Part shown: one piece after another, positions 17,927-28,995 of the stretch
How positions within the stretch are numbered: position 1 is the stretch's first letter
How the letters are laid out: each line of letters opens with the position of its first letter
Assembly (NCBI RefSeq): GCF_000471645.3
Contig: NZ_AWGA01000059.1
Span: 1 to 39,111, forward strand
DNA: 39,111 bases
Reading direction: 5' to 3'
Origin: Candidatus Schmidhempelia bombi str. Bimp
GTDB lineage: Bacteria > Pseudomonadota > Gammaproteobacteria > Enterobacterales > Orbaceae
Translations under genes and position numbers: made by a program
Notes under the pieces: model-generated
What the model saw: the letters and a program-made list of their open reading frames with translations, nothing else
What the model was told of the DNA's origin: nothing
The model's database searches: none

Positions 17927-19768
17927 TTATAAGCCAACATCTGCACAATTTAAACAATAAACATAACGATATTGTGGATCATTAAATGTATTCAATAAAT
18001 TAATATGCGCTTGGATCGATTTTGATACAGGTAAATGTTGATAAATCATTTCAGCGCTTGATTTAGGTAGGCTAGCACTGATATTAAACAGTAATGAGTC
18101 TAACCAACTTGAATCTGATTCAATCGTTGTAATTTGATAGTCAGTGATATTGGCTAATTCGGCGGCTTTGGCAACCGCATCATCAAAGTCACCAATTTGA
18201 TCAACTAAACCTCTATTTTTTGCTTCTTGGCCAAGCCAAACTTGGCCTTGGGCAATACGATCAACGTTTTCTATTGATAACTGGCGCGCTTCAGCAACAA
18301 GTTTAATAAATGTTTGATAGCCATTTTCAATATTCATCTGCATTAATTGATTAAATTCATTCGATAAATCTTTAGTGAGTGCCGAGTCTGCTAATGGTGA
18401 TGTGCTAACTCCATCAGTATAAACACCAATATGGGCGAGGGATTTTTCAAATGTAGGTATAATACCAAAAATGCCAATCGAACCAGTGATCGTATTTTTT
18501 GAGGCAATAATATAATCTGAGGCGGTAGAAATCCAATAACCTCCAGAGGCAGCCATCCCCCCCATTGAGATAACGACAGGTATATTTTGGTTACGTATCG
18601 CTTGGATCTCATTGCGAATAGCTTCAGAGGCGGTGACACTGCCACCAGGACTATTAACTCGAATAATAACCGCTTTAACGTTATCATTCTTACGTATTGC
18701 GGCTAACTGCTCAGTAATAGAATCACTACCTGCATTGTTATTACTATTCTCGCCTTCAGCAATGGTGCCATTAACGAAAACTAAGGCAATTTCTGGTTTT
18801 GTTGTTTGAGTTTCTTTATTATCTGAAACTAATTGATAGTCATAAATGCTAATACTATCGTCTTCGTTATTAAACGCTTGCTGCATATCTGCTTCAAATT
18901 GATAATAAGGTGCTATTTTATCAACCAAATCATATTGCAATGCATATTCGGTTAAATCACCATTCACACTTTTTACTTGTGATAAAAAGATGTCCGCTTT
19001 TGGTATAAATAAATTAGGTAACTGCTGTCGATTGGTTGCGACATCATTCGCATAATTATCCCACATACCATTCATCCAGCGATAAGTATTTTCACGCGCC
19101 TCTGTCGACATATCATTACGGATAAGAGGTTCAACCGCCGATTTATATGTGCCTACACGAAAAACATGGGTATTAACTTTTAGATTATCAAGTAATGTTT
19201 TAAAATAAAAGTTATTGGTACTTAAGCCATATAAATGAACTACCCCCTGAGGCGGTAAATAAATTTTATTAGCAAAACTGGCTAAATAGTATTGAGATTG
19301 ATTATATTGATTAGAAATGGCATAAATTAATTTATTATTTTGTTTAAAAGCAGTTAGATATTTACCAATATATTCAAGTGCTGGTAAATCTGCGCCCGTG
19401 AAATTATCTAACTTTAAAACAATCCCTTTAATAGTAGGATCATTTTTCGCCTGTTCTAGCTTTTCTGTTATTTCAAATAAGCTGTTTTCTCGTTTTTTAT
19501 TAACGCTATTACCATAAAGTTTTTGTTGTAATGCATAAAAATTTTTATCATGGGAAACATGATCAGTAATCGAACCTTGAACATCAAAGACCAATATGCC
19601 ATTTTTATTGGGTTTATTAACGGTTTTCTGTTCTTTAACTAAGTTCCATCCTCCCCATATAAGCAATATAATTAATAAAAAGGTAAGATTAACAACAATT
19701 TCTCTAACAACATTAATGACTTTCCAACCTTTTTTTATTCCTGAACCGATAACTTTGCAAAAATTCAT
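17927..19768 (-). CDS. sppA: Signal peptide peptidase SppA (protease IV)
   Basis: An inner-membrane, periplasm-facing serine protease that degrades cleaved signal peptides. It is 613 residues from ATG 19768; a TTG two codons earlier is less likely. One membrane anchor lies at about 27-40, followed by two tandem ClpP-like domains. The catalytic dyad is Lys209 (GTYKSAVEP) in the first domain and Ser408 (GGMAASGGYW) in the second, as in E. coli. It is a single gene with its own terminator. Confidence 0.94.
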   Translation of the reverse strand: MNFCKVIGSGIKKGWKVINVVREIVVNLTFLLIILLIWGGWNLVKEQKTVNKPNKNGILVFDVQGSITDHVSHDKNFYALQQKLYGNSVNKKRENSLFEITEKLEQAKNDPTIKGIVLKLDNFTGADLPALEYIGKYLTAFKQNNKLIYAISNQYNQSQYYLASFANKIYLPPQGVVHLYGLSTNNFYFKTLLDNLKVNTHVFRVGTYKSAVEPLIRNDMSTEARENTYRWMNGMWDNYANDVATNRQQLPNLFIPKADIFLSQVKSVNGDLTEYALQYDLVDKIAPYYQFEADMQQAFNNEDDSISIYDYQLVSDNKETQTTKPEIALVFVNGTIAEGENSNNNAGSDSITEQLAAIRKNDNVKAVIIRVNSPGGSVTASEAIRNEIQAIRNQNIPVVISMGGMAASGGYWISTASDYIIASKNTITGSIGIFGIIPTFEKSLAHIGVYTDGVSTSPLADSALTKDLSNEFNQLMQMNIENGYQTFIKLVAEARQLSIENVDRIAQGQVWLGQEAKNRGLVDQIGDFDDAVAKAAELANITDYQITTIESDSSWLDSLLFNISASLPKSSAEMIYQHLPVSKSIQAHINLLNTFNDPQYRYVYCLNCADVGL

Positions 19769-19943
19769 AACCAAGCCTATTGCGAATAAAGAATAGTCTA
19801 TTATATTACATTAAAATTAATCGGAAAAATATATACAATTTAAAAGGATATTATTTAGCTAATAGTGCAAAATGATGTAAATAATTAGTGGCACATTTAC
19901 ACCATAATAATGGTTGAAGAGACGTATTAATGATAATTCACTG

Positions 19944-20759
19944 TTATTTTTTAAGTGATTTTTTTCTAAAATAGTGTTTGTCTTCAAAACGTAAAGCGGT
20001 CAATTTACCGCCCCAACAACACCCCGTATCTAAAGCATAAATTTGATCAGGTGTGCCTTGGCCATTAAGCGCAGCCCAGTGACCAAAAGCAATACTATAT
20101 TCGACAGGAATTTTTCTAGGTAACATAAACCAGGGCTTCAATTTAGCGGGTGCATTTTGTGGATTCTCTTTAAAATTTAGATCTAAACTACCGTCTAAAT
20201 AACAGTAACGCATTCTGGTAAAAACGTTTGAGGTATATCTTAATTTATCGATACCTTGTAAATCTTCTGACCAAAAATTAGGCTCATCGCCATACATAGC
20301 GTTAAGAAAAAATAGATAGCTATCGCTAGATAAAACGGTTTCTAAATTTTTAGCACATTTTTTTGCTGTTTCTAAATCCCATTGTGGACTAATTCCTGCA
20401 TGAACCATAATCAACTTAAGTTGTTCATCTATTTGCATAATAGGTTGATGGCGTAACCAATGCATTAATTCATCGCAATCAGGCGCATTAATAATTGCCT
20501 CTAAATTATCTCTTTTTTTAAGATGACTAATATTGGCGTGGACAGCGAGTAAATGTAAATCATGATTACCCAAGCAAATACGTGCTTTATCGCCTAATGA
20601 TTTTATAAAACGTAATACCTGAAGCGAGTCGGGTCCTCTTGCAACCAGATCACCAGTGAACCAAACGGTATCAAGGTCAATATCGAAATTTGCTTTATCA
20701 AGCAATAAGCGTAATTCTTGATAACAACCGTGTACATCACCAATAAGAAGATTTGCCAT
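19944..20759 (-). CDS. apaH: Bis(5'-nucleosyl)-tetraphosphatase, symmetrical, ApaH
   Basis: Hydrolyses Ap4A to two ADP and also removes Np4 RNA caps. It is 271 residues (E. coli 280). The metallophosphatase motifs GDVHG (7-11), [10 protein letters not shown] and GNHDLHLL are present. AAGG lies 11 bases before the ATG, inside the end of rsmA, 13 bases away. apaG, which lies between rsmA and apaH in E. coli, is absent. Confidence 0.96.
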   Translation of the reverse strand: MANLLIGDVHGCYQELRLLLDKANFDIDLDTVWFTGDLVARGPDSLQVLRFIKSLGDKARICLGNHDLHLLAVHANISHLKKRDNLEAIINAPDCDELMHWLRHQPIMQIDEQLKLIMVHAGISPQWDLETAKKCAKNLETVLSSDSYLFFLNAMYGDEPNFWSEDLQGIDKLRYTSNVFTRMRYCYLDGSLDLNFKENPQNAPAKLKPWFMLPRKIPVEYSIAFGHWAALNGQGTPDQIYALDTGCCWGGKLTALRFEDKHYFRKKSLKK

Positions 20760-20772
20760 CTTAAAATATACC

Positions 20773-21597
20773 TTATGCTTGTTTATCGATTTGTTGTGGA
20801 GCTTGATAGTGATTTGCTAATAAACAGTATTGTTCCACACTTAGATTTTCTGCACGTAAATTTGGATCAATATTGATGTCCTCAAGCTGGGTAACGGTAA
20901 ATAATTTACCTAAACTATTGCGAATCGTTTTTCTACGCTGATTAAAGGCTTCGGTAGTAATACGGCTTAATATGTTGATATCGTTGACTTGATAAGGAAG
21001 TACTTGATATGGAGTAAGGCGAACTACTGCTGAATCTACTTTTGGTGCCGGTTTAAATGCGGAAGGAGGCACATCTAAAACTGGGATAATTTGACAATAG
21101 TATTGTGCCATGACACTGAGTCGACCATATGCTTTACTATTAGGTGATGCAACTAAACGATTCACGACCTCTTTTTGTAACATAAAATGCATATCACAAA
21201 TCGCTGTGGTATATTCAAATAAATGAAACATCAAAGGGGTAGAAATATTATAAGGTAAATTACCAAAAACACGTAAAGGTTGCCCTAAATGATCAGCAAG
21301 CTGTTTAAAATTAATTGTCATTGCATCTTGTTGAATAACATCAATTTTATCTTTCAAATCAGGATGAGTAATAAGGCGCCCAGCCAGATCTCTATCTATT
21401 TCTATTACCGTCAATTGCTCAACGCGCTTTGCTACAGGCAGCGTGAGTGCGGCAAGTCCAGGTCCTATTTCGACTATTGCTTGTCCTTTTTTGGGTGCGA
21501 TAGCGGCAACTATGTTCTCAATAATATAGTCATCATTTAAAAAGTTTTGCCCGAATCTCTTACGGGCAACGTGTCCTTGGTGTATACGATTATTCAT
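20773..21597 (-). CDS. rsmA: 16S rRNA (A1518/A1519-N6)-dimethyltransferase RsmA (KsgA)
   Basis: Dimethylates two adjacent adenines near the 3' end of 16S rRNA as a late check on 30S assembly. It is 274 residues, with SAM-binding [11 protein letters not shown] (42-52) and catalytic NLPYNIS (113-119). Its ATG overlaps the surA stop by one base (TAATG). In E. coli pdxA lies between the two; here nothing does. Confidence 0.96.
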   Translation of the reverse strand: MNNRIHQGHVARKRFGQNFLNDDYIIENIVAAIAPKKGQAIVEIGPGLAALTLPVAKRVEQLTVIEIDRDLAGRLITHPDLKDKIDVIQQDAMTINFKQLADHLGQPLRVFGNLPYNISTPLMFHLFEYTTAICDMHFMLQKEVVNRLVASPNSKAYGRLSVMAQYYCQIIPVLDVPPSAFKPAPKVDSAVVRLTPYQVLPYQVNDINILSRITTEAFNQRRKTIRNSLGKLFTVTQLEDINIDPNLRAENLSVEQYCLLANHYQAPQQIDKQA

Positions 21598-22898
21598 TAC
21601 TTAGTATCATCTATAATGTTAATATAGGCATCTGATCGTAGCTCCTGAATCCAAACTTGAGATTCCTCAGCAAATTTCCGATTAAAAATCATGCGATAAG
21701 CTTGCTCTTTATAAGCAGCCTCGGTTTTATCTTGTTTGCGTGAATCCAATAATTGAATAATATGCCAACCAAATGCCGATTTTACTGGGCGACTAATTTC
21801 ACCTTTTTTAAGTTTTAATAATGCATTACGGAATGATTCATCATATTGTTCTGGCATACTCCAACCTAGCTCACCACCATTATTTTTCGATCCAGGATCT
21901 TCAGAATAGGCTTTTGCTGCAGCCTGAAAAGTGGTGGCATTATTTAAGATATCATGACGAATTTGAGATAACTTTTCTTTAGCCTGATTATCATCAAAAA
22001 TAATGCTAGTTTTTAACAATATATGACGTGCATTCACTTCATTTACCGTAACCGTTTGTTTTGCTTTGGTCCGATTATCATTAACTTTCAATATATGAAA
22101 GCCAACATTCGAACGTACAGGTCCAATTATTTTACCTTTTGGTGCTCTAATTAATTTATCTTCAAATAAAGAAGGTAGCTCATTGATTCTTTTCCAGCCC
22201 AATTTACCACCAGATAATGCAAGATCATCATTAGAATAGCTAGCCGCTAAAAGCGCGAAACTTTCACCAGCATTCAACTTTTTGACAATCATATTTGCTT
22301 TATTTTGAGCTTGAATTAGCTGATCACGGGTAGGTGACTCGGGAGTAGCAATCAAAATATGGCTGATATTGACTTCAATGTTGTCATTTGGTTTTTCAGC
22401 AATAATTTTAGCTAAATTGTCTACTTCTTGAGGAGAGATATTTATACGACGACGAACTTCATTCATTCGAGTTTGTTCAATAATCATTTCGTTACGAATA
22501 CGATTGCGATATTGATCAAAACTAATATTTGAACGGGCTAAATGTGCTTTTAATTCAGATAATGAAATATTATTCTGTTGAGCAATTCGACTAATGGCAT
22601 TGTTAAGGTCTTGTTCAGTGACATTTGTCTGGGCTTTATCCGCTTTCTGTAAAATTAAATTGTCTACAATCAAGCGTTCTAGTACCTGATGACGTAGTGT
22701 GGCATCATTAGGGAGTTCGCTAGGATGGGTACTTGTTTTTAGCGCCATAAACATTTGATTGACACTACTTTCAAGTATGACATCATGATTAACAACAGCA
22801 GCAATACGATCTACCATTTTGGGCGTGGCAGTAATCATTGTTGCAGAACATAATCCAAGAGTTAAAATAAAGAGTTTAAAACTATATCCTATTTTCAT
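21597..22898 (-). CDS. surA: Periplasmic chaperone / prolyl isomerase SurA
   Basis: Escorts outer-membrane proteins, LptD included, to the BAM complex. It is 433 residues (E. coli 428): a Sec signal peptide ending near ITATP, the N-terminal SurA chaperone domain, then two parvulin domains. The parvulin repeats start near [10 protein letters not shown] and [10 protein letters not shown], and each ends with GFHILKV or GWHIIQL. It lies directly downstream of lptD and is coupled to rsmA. Confidence 0.96.
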   Translation of the reverse strand: MKIGYSFKLFILTLGLCSATMITATPKMVDRIAAVVNHDVILESSVNQMFMALKTSTHPSELPNDATLRHQVLERLIVDNLILQKADKAQTNVTEQDLNNAISRIAQQNNISLSELKAHLARSNISFDQYRNRIRNEMIIEQTRMNEVRRRINISPQEVDNLAKIIAEKPNDNIEVNISHILIATPESPTRDQLIQAQNKANMIVKKLNAGESFALLAASYSNDDLALSGGKLGWKRINELPSLFEDKLIRAPKGKIIGPVRSNVGFHILKVNDNRTKAKQTVTVNEVNARHILLKTSIIFDDNQAKEKLSQIRHDILNNATTFQAAAKAYSEDPGSKNNGGELGWSMPEQYDESFRNALLKLKKGEISRPVKSAFGWHIIQLLDSRKQDKTEAAYKEQAYRMIFNRKFAEESQVWIQELRSDAYINIIDDTK

Positions 22899-23014
22899 AT
22901 TATACTTTCCATATGCTTTGTAATATTTCTTCCATCGTGTTCATTCGTATTAGACTAACATTTTAAAATTTAGTTCTATTATTTAGTTTATTTATTACAT
23001 CATTGATGATTTTA

Positions 23015-25363
23015 TCATTCTAGTGCTGAACGATAAGGTAATAATCCAAAGTCAAGCATTTTAGCTGTTGTATTACGATTATGCCCAAAGCCTCTTAATT
23101 CTAAATTAAACGATAGCTTGTTTTTATACTCACTATGACCATTTCTTGCTTCCCAATTAACAATTTTACGTCCATATAGAATATTAAAGCCCCAACAACA
23201 ATTATTATATTGTAAGCCAATAAAACTATCTGACGTTTGTTTTAAATCAAGATCATAATAATAAGAGCCGACAGCTGAGAATGAATCGTTAAGTGGTACG
23301 GCTACCATTGCACCTAGTTGCGAAATATTTTGTTTATAAGGTGAACTTGACGCTAAACCAATGGCGTTAATATAATTTTGATTAGCATAGCGATAACTGA
23401 CCTGTAATAATTTATCACTATTAGGTTTATATTCAAAAATGGCATTAGCTAACGCTATTTCATCAATATGAGTGTCATATTGTAAACCAGTGCGAATAAT
23501 CATATCGGGATTAATTCGCATAAAGCTATCCATTGCCCAAGTTAAACTGCCTACATTTTTATTCTGATCTAGAGGCGAATTGAGATCGCCAGTACGAGAT
23601 TGATTGAAATAATAGACTTGGCCAATAGAGACATTGAAACGTTCACTTAAATTTTCATCATATAATCGTGACGTTACCCCAGTCGTTATCTGATTGGCAG
23701 AGGCGATTCGGTCAAGACCACTGTACATCTGATCGCGGAAAAGACCGATATAATCAGATTGCATTAATGAGGAATCATAATTATTTACAGACGATTGATC
23801 TTTATATGGAATATATTGATATTTTATACGTGGCTCAAGAGTTTGTGTATAGCCATTAAATGCTTTAACATTACGCTCTAAAACAAATCGCCCATCAATA
23901 GTAATTTTAGGCAAAACACGAGTAAAATTTTTCTTTAATTGTTCATTATTTGTTGAATCTGATAAGTCTTGATAATAATGGGTTGCATATAGTGTTGCCT
24001 CAGTATCTAAACTAGCACCATGACTCGATAATGTATAACCAACGGTTGGTGCTAAGTGTAAGCGTATTGCATTTGGATTATCTTTACCTGAACTACTAAA
24101 ATTAACTATTTGACCATATGCACTTAACCTTAATGCGTCCTCGGTGTTATTATAATAGTAGAGGTCAAATTGTGGTTCAGTACGATATACATTATCTTTT
24201 AATGCACTACGAAAAACTTGGAAGCTTTTAGCACTTAATGAGGCATCCCAATTTTCATTAGCATAACCAATAAGATAGCTTTGGGTTAGATAACCATCAG
24301 TCACATGTGCATAATCAGAATTGAGGTCGACTAAATACTGTCGATCGCTAACGCGGGTGGCATCTGTTTTTATACGCCAGTTTTCATTGATAGTGCCGTC
24401 ATGATCCCAATGAAATAACCAACGTTGTTTGTTTTCGCCGATATCAGAAAATATTTTTGATTTATTTTCATTATATAAAGAATCATGATCAAGCCAATCT
24501 ACAGCAAGTGTTCCTAAACCTAGATCTGTTAGGTATCGTGTTTCGGTTTGAATTTGCAAACCACGACGCTGAATATAACGGGGCGTGATAGTCGCATCTA
24601 AGTTTGGCGCAATATTCCAATAAAATGGCATTGCGACATTAAATCCATCGATACTATTATAATCAAATGATGGCATTAGTAATCCTGAGCGACGTTTTGT
24701 GCCAGTCGGATATTGCAGATAAGGGGTATAGAAAATAGGAACGGGACCTACTTTAAAGACCGCATTCCATGCCTCAAGTAGCTGTTCTTTATTATCATGA
24801 ATAATGGTTGTACCAGAAATACGCCAACTATTATCACCCGTTGGGCAGCTAGTAAAATTACCATTTTTTAGAATAACATAACGCTCATTTTTAAATGCCA
24901 TTTTATCGGCTGAGCCACGACCAAGCCTATTAACTAAATGATATTGACTATTTGCAACTTCAATATCATTTTTTTCTATGGTCATGATTATCTTATCACT
25001 TTGCATTTTAATAAAGTTATCCAGATAATTAACATGGCCTTGCACGGTTAAGAGATGAGTATGATCACTATTTTGTTCTATCTCTACTAAATCAGCATTT
25101 AATGTGCGATTACCTTGGGTGATTTTAACATTACCTTGATAAGTTACTTTATTGGGAAGGCTACCTTTCAAGCTATCTGTCTCAATTTTAACGGGAATAT
25201 CAGCAATATTTCCTTCAACCACTGGTTCATTATAGGTTGGTACATTAATAAGACATTGCGCATCGGTATTGAAAGAGGCGAATAAATCCTTAGCGTATAC
25301 ATCGTTATGATATAAGGACGACCATACCGCTATTGTTATTATTGAAGGAAAAAATTTTCTCAT
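23015..25363 (-). CDS. lptD: LPS-assembly protein LptD
   Basis: Outer-membrane barrel that, with LptE, inserts lipopolysaccharide in the outer leaflet. It is 782 residues: signal peptide to about residue 24 (VYA/KD), a periplasmic OstA domain (about 50-190) and a C-terminal barrel. The four cysteines for the nested disulfides are kept: Cys37, one in FTSCPTGD, and the pair in YNNCCWGF. A promoter candidate lies 40-68 bases upstream; surA follows after 116 bases. Confidence 0.95.
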   Translation of the reverse strand: MRKFFPSIITIAVWSSLYHNDVYAKDLFASFNTDAQCLINVPTYNEPVVEGNIADIPVKIETDSLKGSLPNKVTYQGNVKITQGNRTLNADLVEIEQNSDHTHLLTVQGHVNYLDNFIKMQSDKIIMTIEKNDIEVANSQYHLVNRLGRGSADKMAFKNERYVILKNGNFTSCPTGDNSWRISGTTIIHDNKEQLLEAWNAVFKVGPVPIFYTPYLQYPTGTKRRSGLLMPSFDYNSIDGFNVAMPFYWNIAPNLDATITPRYIQRRGLQIQTETRYLTDLGLGTLAVDWLDHDSLYNENKSKIFSDIGENKQRWLFHWDHDGTINENWRIKTDATRVSDRQYLVDLNSDYAHVTDGYLTQSYLIGYANENWDASLSAKSFQVFRSALKDNVYRTEPQFDLYYYNNTEDALRLSAYGQIVNFSSSGKDNPNAIRLHLAPTVGYTLSSHGASLDTEATLYATHYYQDLSDSTNNEQLKKNFTRVLPKITIDGRFVLERNVKAFNGYTQTLEPRIKYQYIPYKDQSSVNNYDSSLMQSDYIGLFRDQMYSGLDRIASANQITTGVTSRLYDENLSERFNVSIGQVYYFNQSRTGDLNSPLDQNKNVGSLTWAMDSFMRINPDMIIRTGLQYDTHIDEIALANAIFEYKPNSDKLLQVSYRYANQNYINAIGLASSSPYKQNISQLGAMVAVPLNDSFSAVGSYYYDLDLKQTSDSFIGLQYNNCCWGFNILYGRKIVNWEARNGHSEYKNKLSFNLELRGFGHNRNTTAKMLDFGLLPYRSALE

Positions 25364-25402
25364 ATTCAGCGTATCTGTACCAAATTAATAAAAGATAAGT
25401 CC

Positions 25403-25431
25403 ATTATAACGTTTATTGAGTAAAGTAGTAA
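25403..25431 (-). promoter_or_regulatory. Candidate lptD promoter
   Basis: On the minus strand TTACTA (25426-25431) and TATAAT (25403-25408) are 17 bases apart, 39 bases before the lptD ATG. It lies in the 126-base gap after pcnB. I see no clear SigmaE site. Confidence 0.5.
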
Positions 25432-25489
25432 CGAATAAGATCAAATTATGTTTATCAAATATATCTATCCGCAACTTAAATGTACAAAT

Positions 25490-26902
25490 TTACGCCTTAT
25501 CCACCCCATTTTTTTTGCGATGGTTTCTAACGCTCTTTCTTTTTCGTTGCTTAGGTTTATGTGGTAAATTCTTCACCATAGCGTGCTGAACTTCAGATGT
25601 TGAGTGTTGAAATTCATCCCACCACTTAGCTTGTTCTAGCAATTCGCCTTTTTCAATTGACGCTCGTAACTCAAGTAGGTCATAAGCTGCTCTAAATTTA
25701 TTATGCTCATAAACGGAAAAGGCTCGTTTTCCAAATCGTTTGCTTAAACGGATTTGTAAATGCCATATATCATTAATCACACTAGTAATACGTCTAGGTA
25801 TGGCTATCGTTTTGCATTGCTCATGTAGTATATCACTACAAGCAACAGAAAAAGCGTCATGATAAGTTAAACCGCTTTCCTGCATTAAATTTTGAGTTAA
25901 TTCATTTAAAGGATACCACAGAAACGCTGAGAATAAGAACGCTGGATTGACGCCTTTATTATTTTCAATACGATAATCTGTATTTTTTAATACCTGTTCA
26001 ATGATCCTTTCCATATTCGAACTCGTGCCTTTATTTAACGTAGGCGTAAACAATTTTTCAATAATAGGAAAGAGTTGCCCAAATAGATGATATTCACGCA
26101 ATAATTGATAACACGCGTACCCCTTACCTGTTTGAAATAATTTTAATGATTCGTCAAACAATCGTGCGGCTGGGATATGGCGTAATAATGGCGCTAAATG
26201 CTTAATCGGTTCAGCACTACTTTTTTCTATAACTAGATCAAGTTTAGCGGCAAAGCGGATAGCACGCAGCATTCTAACTGGATCTTCACGGTAACGTGTT
26301 TCTGGATCACCAATAAGACGAACGATACCATTTTGTAAGTCACTAAGCCCATGGCAATAATCGCGAACGGTAAAATCTTTAATGCTATAATATAGACTAT
26401 TAATAGTAAAATCACGGCGTTTTGCATCTTCTTCTATCGTTCCATAGACATTATCGCGAAGTAACATACCATTCTGGGAACGTTTTGAGGTATTTGGATT
26501 CTTTTCATTTTCATGATTGCCTCGAAAAGTAGCAACTTCAATGATTTCTTTACCAAATAGGATATGTGCAAGTTTAAAACGACGTCCGACTAAACGACAG
26601 TTACGGAAAACTTTCTGTATTTGTTCTGGAGTAGCGTTAGTTGTAACATCAAAATCTTTAGGTCTTTTTCCTAGTAATAAATCACGCACACAGCCTCCGA
26701 CTAAATAGGCTTCATAGCCTTGTTTATTCAGTCGATAAAGAACTTTTAAGGCGTTTTCGCTAATAGACTGACGAGAAATACTGTGCTGTTTTCTAGGAAT
26801 AATAGTTAAATTATCTGTAGACGATTCCCTGACTGCGACGTGCTTAGGTTGTAATTGCGATCGAAATAGTTTGCGATAGAAACGCGAAATTTGCTTGAAA
26901 AT
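25490..26902 (-). CDS. pcnB: Poly(A) polymerase I PcnB (ATT start)
   Basis: Adds poly(A) tails that speed RNA decay. It is 470 residues (E. coli 465). The nucleotidyltransferase domain has LVGGCVRD (67-74) and the metal ligands Asp83 and Asp85 in [13 protein letters not shown]; a basic tail [12 protein letters not shown] ends it. No ATG, GTG or TTG exists between the upstream TGA and codon 72, yet conserved sequence ([20 protein letters not shown]) lies well before that. ATT at 26900-26902 follows GAGGTG by four bases and gives [12 protein letters not shown], matching the E. coli N-terminus. E. coli pcnB is known to start at AUU, so this is conserved. Confidence 0.93.
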   Translation of the reverse strand: MFKQISRFYRKLFRSQLQPKHVAVRESSTDNLTIIPRKQHSISRQSISENALKVLYRLNKQGYEAYLVGGCVRDLLLGKRPKDFDVTTNATPEQIQKVFRNCRLVGRRFKLAHILFGKEIIEVATFRGNHENEKNPNTSKRSQNGMLLRDNVYGTIEEDAKRRDFTINSLYYSIKDFTVRDYCHGLSDLQNGIVRLIGDPETRYREDPVRMLRAIRFAAKLDLVIEKSSAEPIKHLAPLLRHIPAARLFDESLKLFQTGKGYACYQLLREYHLFGQLFPIIEKLFTPTLNKGTSSNMERIIEQVLKNTDYRIENNKGVNPAFLFSAFLWYPLNELTQNLMQESGLTYHDAFSVACSDILHEQCKTIAIPRRITSVINDIWHLQIRLSKRFGKRAFSVYEHNKFRAAYDLLELRASIEKGELLEQAKWWDEFQHSTSEVQHAMVKNLPHKPKQRKRKSVRNHRKKNGVDKA

Positions 26903-26953
26903 AGGTCACCTCAAAAATTCACTGATTCAAATTCCCTTAATATAACTGGCGCA

Positions 26954-26981
26954 ATTATAACGCAAGTGATTTAATAGTCAA
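26954..26981 (-). promoter_or_regulatory. pcnB promoter
   Basis: TTGACT (26976-26981) and TATAAT (26954-26959) on the minus strand, 16 bases apart. Transcription would start about 45 bases before the ATT start codon. It is the best sigma70-type match I noticed in the window. A strong promoter with a weak start codon suggests expression is held down at translation. Confidence 0.7.
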
Positions 26982-27137
26982 AATAGGAAAATAATAAAAA
27001 TAATTTATGTGGATTGTTACTGTTATATAGTAATAATATGAAAAGCAGTAAATTTTACTTGAACAGAAACTTACTGTTTATCATCATTCTAAAGTAATAA
27101 TTATTTAAACAGATATACTAACTACTGGTACTTACTT

Positions 27138-28232
27138 ATGAAAAAAATATATAACTTTAGTGCAGGTCCGGCAATGTTACCCCATGAAGTATTACAAAAA
27201 GCGCAACATGAGCTGCTTAATTGGCAAAATACAGGCGCATCGGTTATGGAGCTTAGTCATCGGGGGAAAGAGTTCGATCAAACGGCAAAAGAAGCTACAC
27301 AAGATTTACGCCAATTACTAAATGTGCCTAATAATTATAAAATTCTATTTTGCCAAGGTGGGGCAAGAGGGCAATTTGCTGCAGTTCCTATGAATATTTT
27401 AGGGAATCGTGATTCTGCTGATTATATAGATAGTGGTTTCTGGAGTATGAGTGCAGCTAAAGAAGCGACAAAATATGCACAAATCCATCACCATCACATT
27501 AAAAAAGAAGAACAAGGAATAATTAGTTTAAAACCAATGACCGAATGGTCTTTATCTGAGCAATCTGCGTATGTTCATTACTGTCCCAATGAAACCATTG
27601 ATGGTGTAGCTATTTTTGAACAGCCTAATTTTAAAGATAAAGTCGTTGTTGCCGACTTTTCTTCCTCTATTTTATCACAACCGATTGATGTTACTCGCTA
27701 TGGTATCATTTATGCAGGTGCGCAAAAAAATATAGGGCCAGCGGGAATCACAATCGTCATCGTGCGTGACGATCTTATTGGTCATGCTAAACCATTTTTG
27801 CCATCAGTACTGGATTATCAGATATTAGCTGATCATGATTCTATGTATAATACCCCTCCAACGTTTGCTTGGTACTTATCTAGTTTAGTATTTAAATGGA
27901 TAAAAGGATTAGGTGGATTGACCGCTATGTCAGTACGTAATCAGGAAAAAGCTAAAAGATTATATCAATTTATCGACGGTTCAAACTTTTATCATAATAA
28001 TGTGGCAGAACAAAATCGCTCGATAATGAATATTCCTTTTAAAGCACCCACGCCAGAGTTAGATAAACAATTTGTAGAAGAGGCCAGCAAAACAGGTATT
28101 CTTGGAATTAAAGGACATCGCGTAGCGGGGGGCATGCGCGCATCAATTTATAATGCTATGGATTTAAATGGTATTGATTATTTAATTAATTTTATGGATG
28201 ATTTTAAGCAGAAAAATAAAAATCGCCTTTAA
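27138..28232 (+). CDS. serC: Phosphoserine aminotransferase SerC
   Basis: A PLP enzyme of serine synthesis (3-phosphohydroxypyruvate to phosphoserine) that also acts in the DXP-dependent pyridoxal phosphate pathway. It is 364 residues (E. coli 362), with the N-terminus [14 protein letters not shown], the PLP lysine Lys197 in [10 protein letters not shown] and the C-terminal [16 protein letters not shown]. No strong Shine-Dalgarno sequence is visible. It stands alone (no aroA behind it, unlike E. coli) and converges with the YjeI-like gene. Confidence 0.96.
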   Translation: MKKIYNFSAGPAMLPHEVLQKAQHELLNWQNTGASVMELSHRGKEFDQTAKEATQDLRQLLNVPNNYKILFCQGGARGQFAAVPMNILGNRDSADYIDSGFWSMSAAKEATKYAQIHHHHIKKEEQGIISLKPMTEWSLSEQSAYVHYCPNETIDGVAIFEQPNFKDKVVVADFSSSILSQPIDVTRYGIIYAGAQKNIGPAGITIVIVRDDLIGHAKPFLPSVLDYQILADHDSMYNTPPTFAWYLSSLVFKWIKGLGGLTAMSVRNQEKAKRLYQFIDGSNFYHNNVAEQNRSIMNIPFKAPTPELDKQFVEEASKTGILGIKGHRVAGGMRASIYNAMDLNGIDYLINFMDDFKQKNKNRL

Positions 28233-28245
28233 GTTACATGGTCAA

Positions 28246-28267
28246 GAAGCGTATTATCATACGCTTC
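28246..28267 (+). terminator. Hairpin between serC and the yjeI-like gene
   Basis: A nine-bp stem GAAGCGTAT / ATACGCTTC with loop TATC, 14 bases after the serC stop. The T-tail is weak (CTTAATCTT). It is likely the terminator for serC and possibly the converging gene. Confidence 0.6.
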
Positions 28268-28299
28268 CTTAATCTTATAATCCGATATAGCGTAATTTT

Positions 28300-28650
28300 T
28301 TAAGGGCATTTATACACTTCACCAGTCATTGTTACATCAACTGGCACTAAATCAGAAATCACTTTAGGCGATGTATCTTGCGCGTTAAAAATCGTATTAC
28401 CACTCATTGTAGCAGCATTATTGCGTAAATCTTTAGCCGCATCGCGCATTAGTTCGCTATGGGTTTTCGTTCCAGAGAAAAAACTACTACGATGCCCTTC
28501 TGCTTTGCCTAAATATTGGCAATTGCTACTAGGCGGCGTATCAACAAAAGTAACCAGTGAGCCGCCGGATGTCAATTCAGTTGTTGAAGAACTACAAGCC
28601 GAAAGGATTAAAGGTATCCCAGCAACTAAAACATATTTTTTTAAAGACAT
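28300..28650 (-). CDS. YjeI-like DUF4156 lipoprotein
   Basis: A 116-residue predicted lipoprotein: lipobox LSAC with Cys19 after a short hydrophobic signal. The mature part resembles E. coli YjeI (DUF4156), with NCQYLGKAEG, MRDAAKDLRNNAATMSGN and the end GEVYKCP. AAGGAAT precedes the ATG. Function is unknown. It converges on serC and lies next to the tRNA-Ile2 integration site. Confidence 0.85.
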   Translation of the reverse strand: MSLKKYVLVAGIPLILSACSSSTTELTSGGSLVTFVDTPPSSNCQYLGKAEGHRSSFFSGTKTHSELMRDAAKDLRNNAATMSGNTIFNAQDTSPKVISDLVPVDVTMTGEVYKCP

Positions 28651-28850
28651 AATTATTCCTTGTCAACATAAAGTAATGTATATTTATTAAAATAATATAA
28701 TGGCATGTTAACAGGTATGCTATCAAAAAACATAATATATCAAAAATATTTTGTCTGTAAAATAAGCAATTGAACTAAAAAATCATTTTTTTTCGATAAA
28801 CAACTAGATAAATTATTTTAACTTGATTATAATCGCAAACCTATTCACAA

Positions 28851-28927
28851 GGCCCCTTAGCTCAGTTGGTCAGAGCAGTCGACTCATAATCGATTGGTCA
28901 CTGGTTCAAGTCCAGTAGGGGCCACCA
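28851..28927 (+). tRNA. tRNA-Ile2 (anticodon CAU, lysidine-modified)
   Basis: A 77-nt tRNA with encoded CCA. Acceptor stem GGCCCCT/AGGGGCC and anticodon loop CTCATAA carry CAU. The sequence is that of E. coli ileX/ileY rather than tRNA-Met, so C34 should be changed to lysidine by TilS to read AUA. Its 3' half serves as a phage attachment site and is repeated at 36669-36710. Confidence 0.95.
28886..28927 (+). repeat. attL: tRNA-Ile2 3' half
   Basis: A 42-base segment from the anticodon loop to CCA, matched by 36669-36710 in direct orientation with three mismatches (28912, 28922, 28924). It starts ATAATCGATTGGTCACTGG. The tRNA gene is intact at this side, which is usual for phage integration into a tRNA 3' end. 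Confidence 0.9.
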
Positions 28928-28995
28928 CTTAAACCTAGTAAATTCAAATAGTTACCTTAATAAATTCATTAACAAAATTTTATCGATTTACCTTA

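Noticed and set aside
28851-28927. tRNA-Met from the CAU anticodon
   Set aside because: The body sequence follows E. coli tRNA-Ile2 (ileX), not initiator or elongator tRNA-Met.
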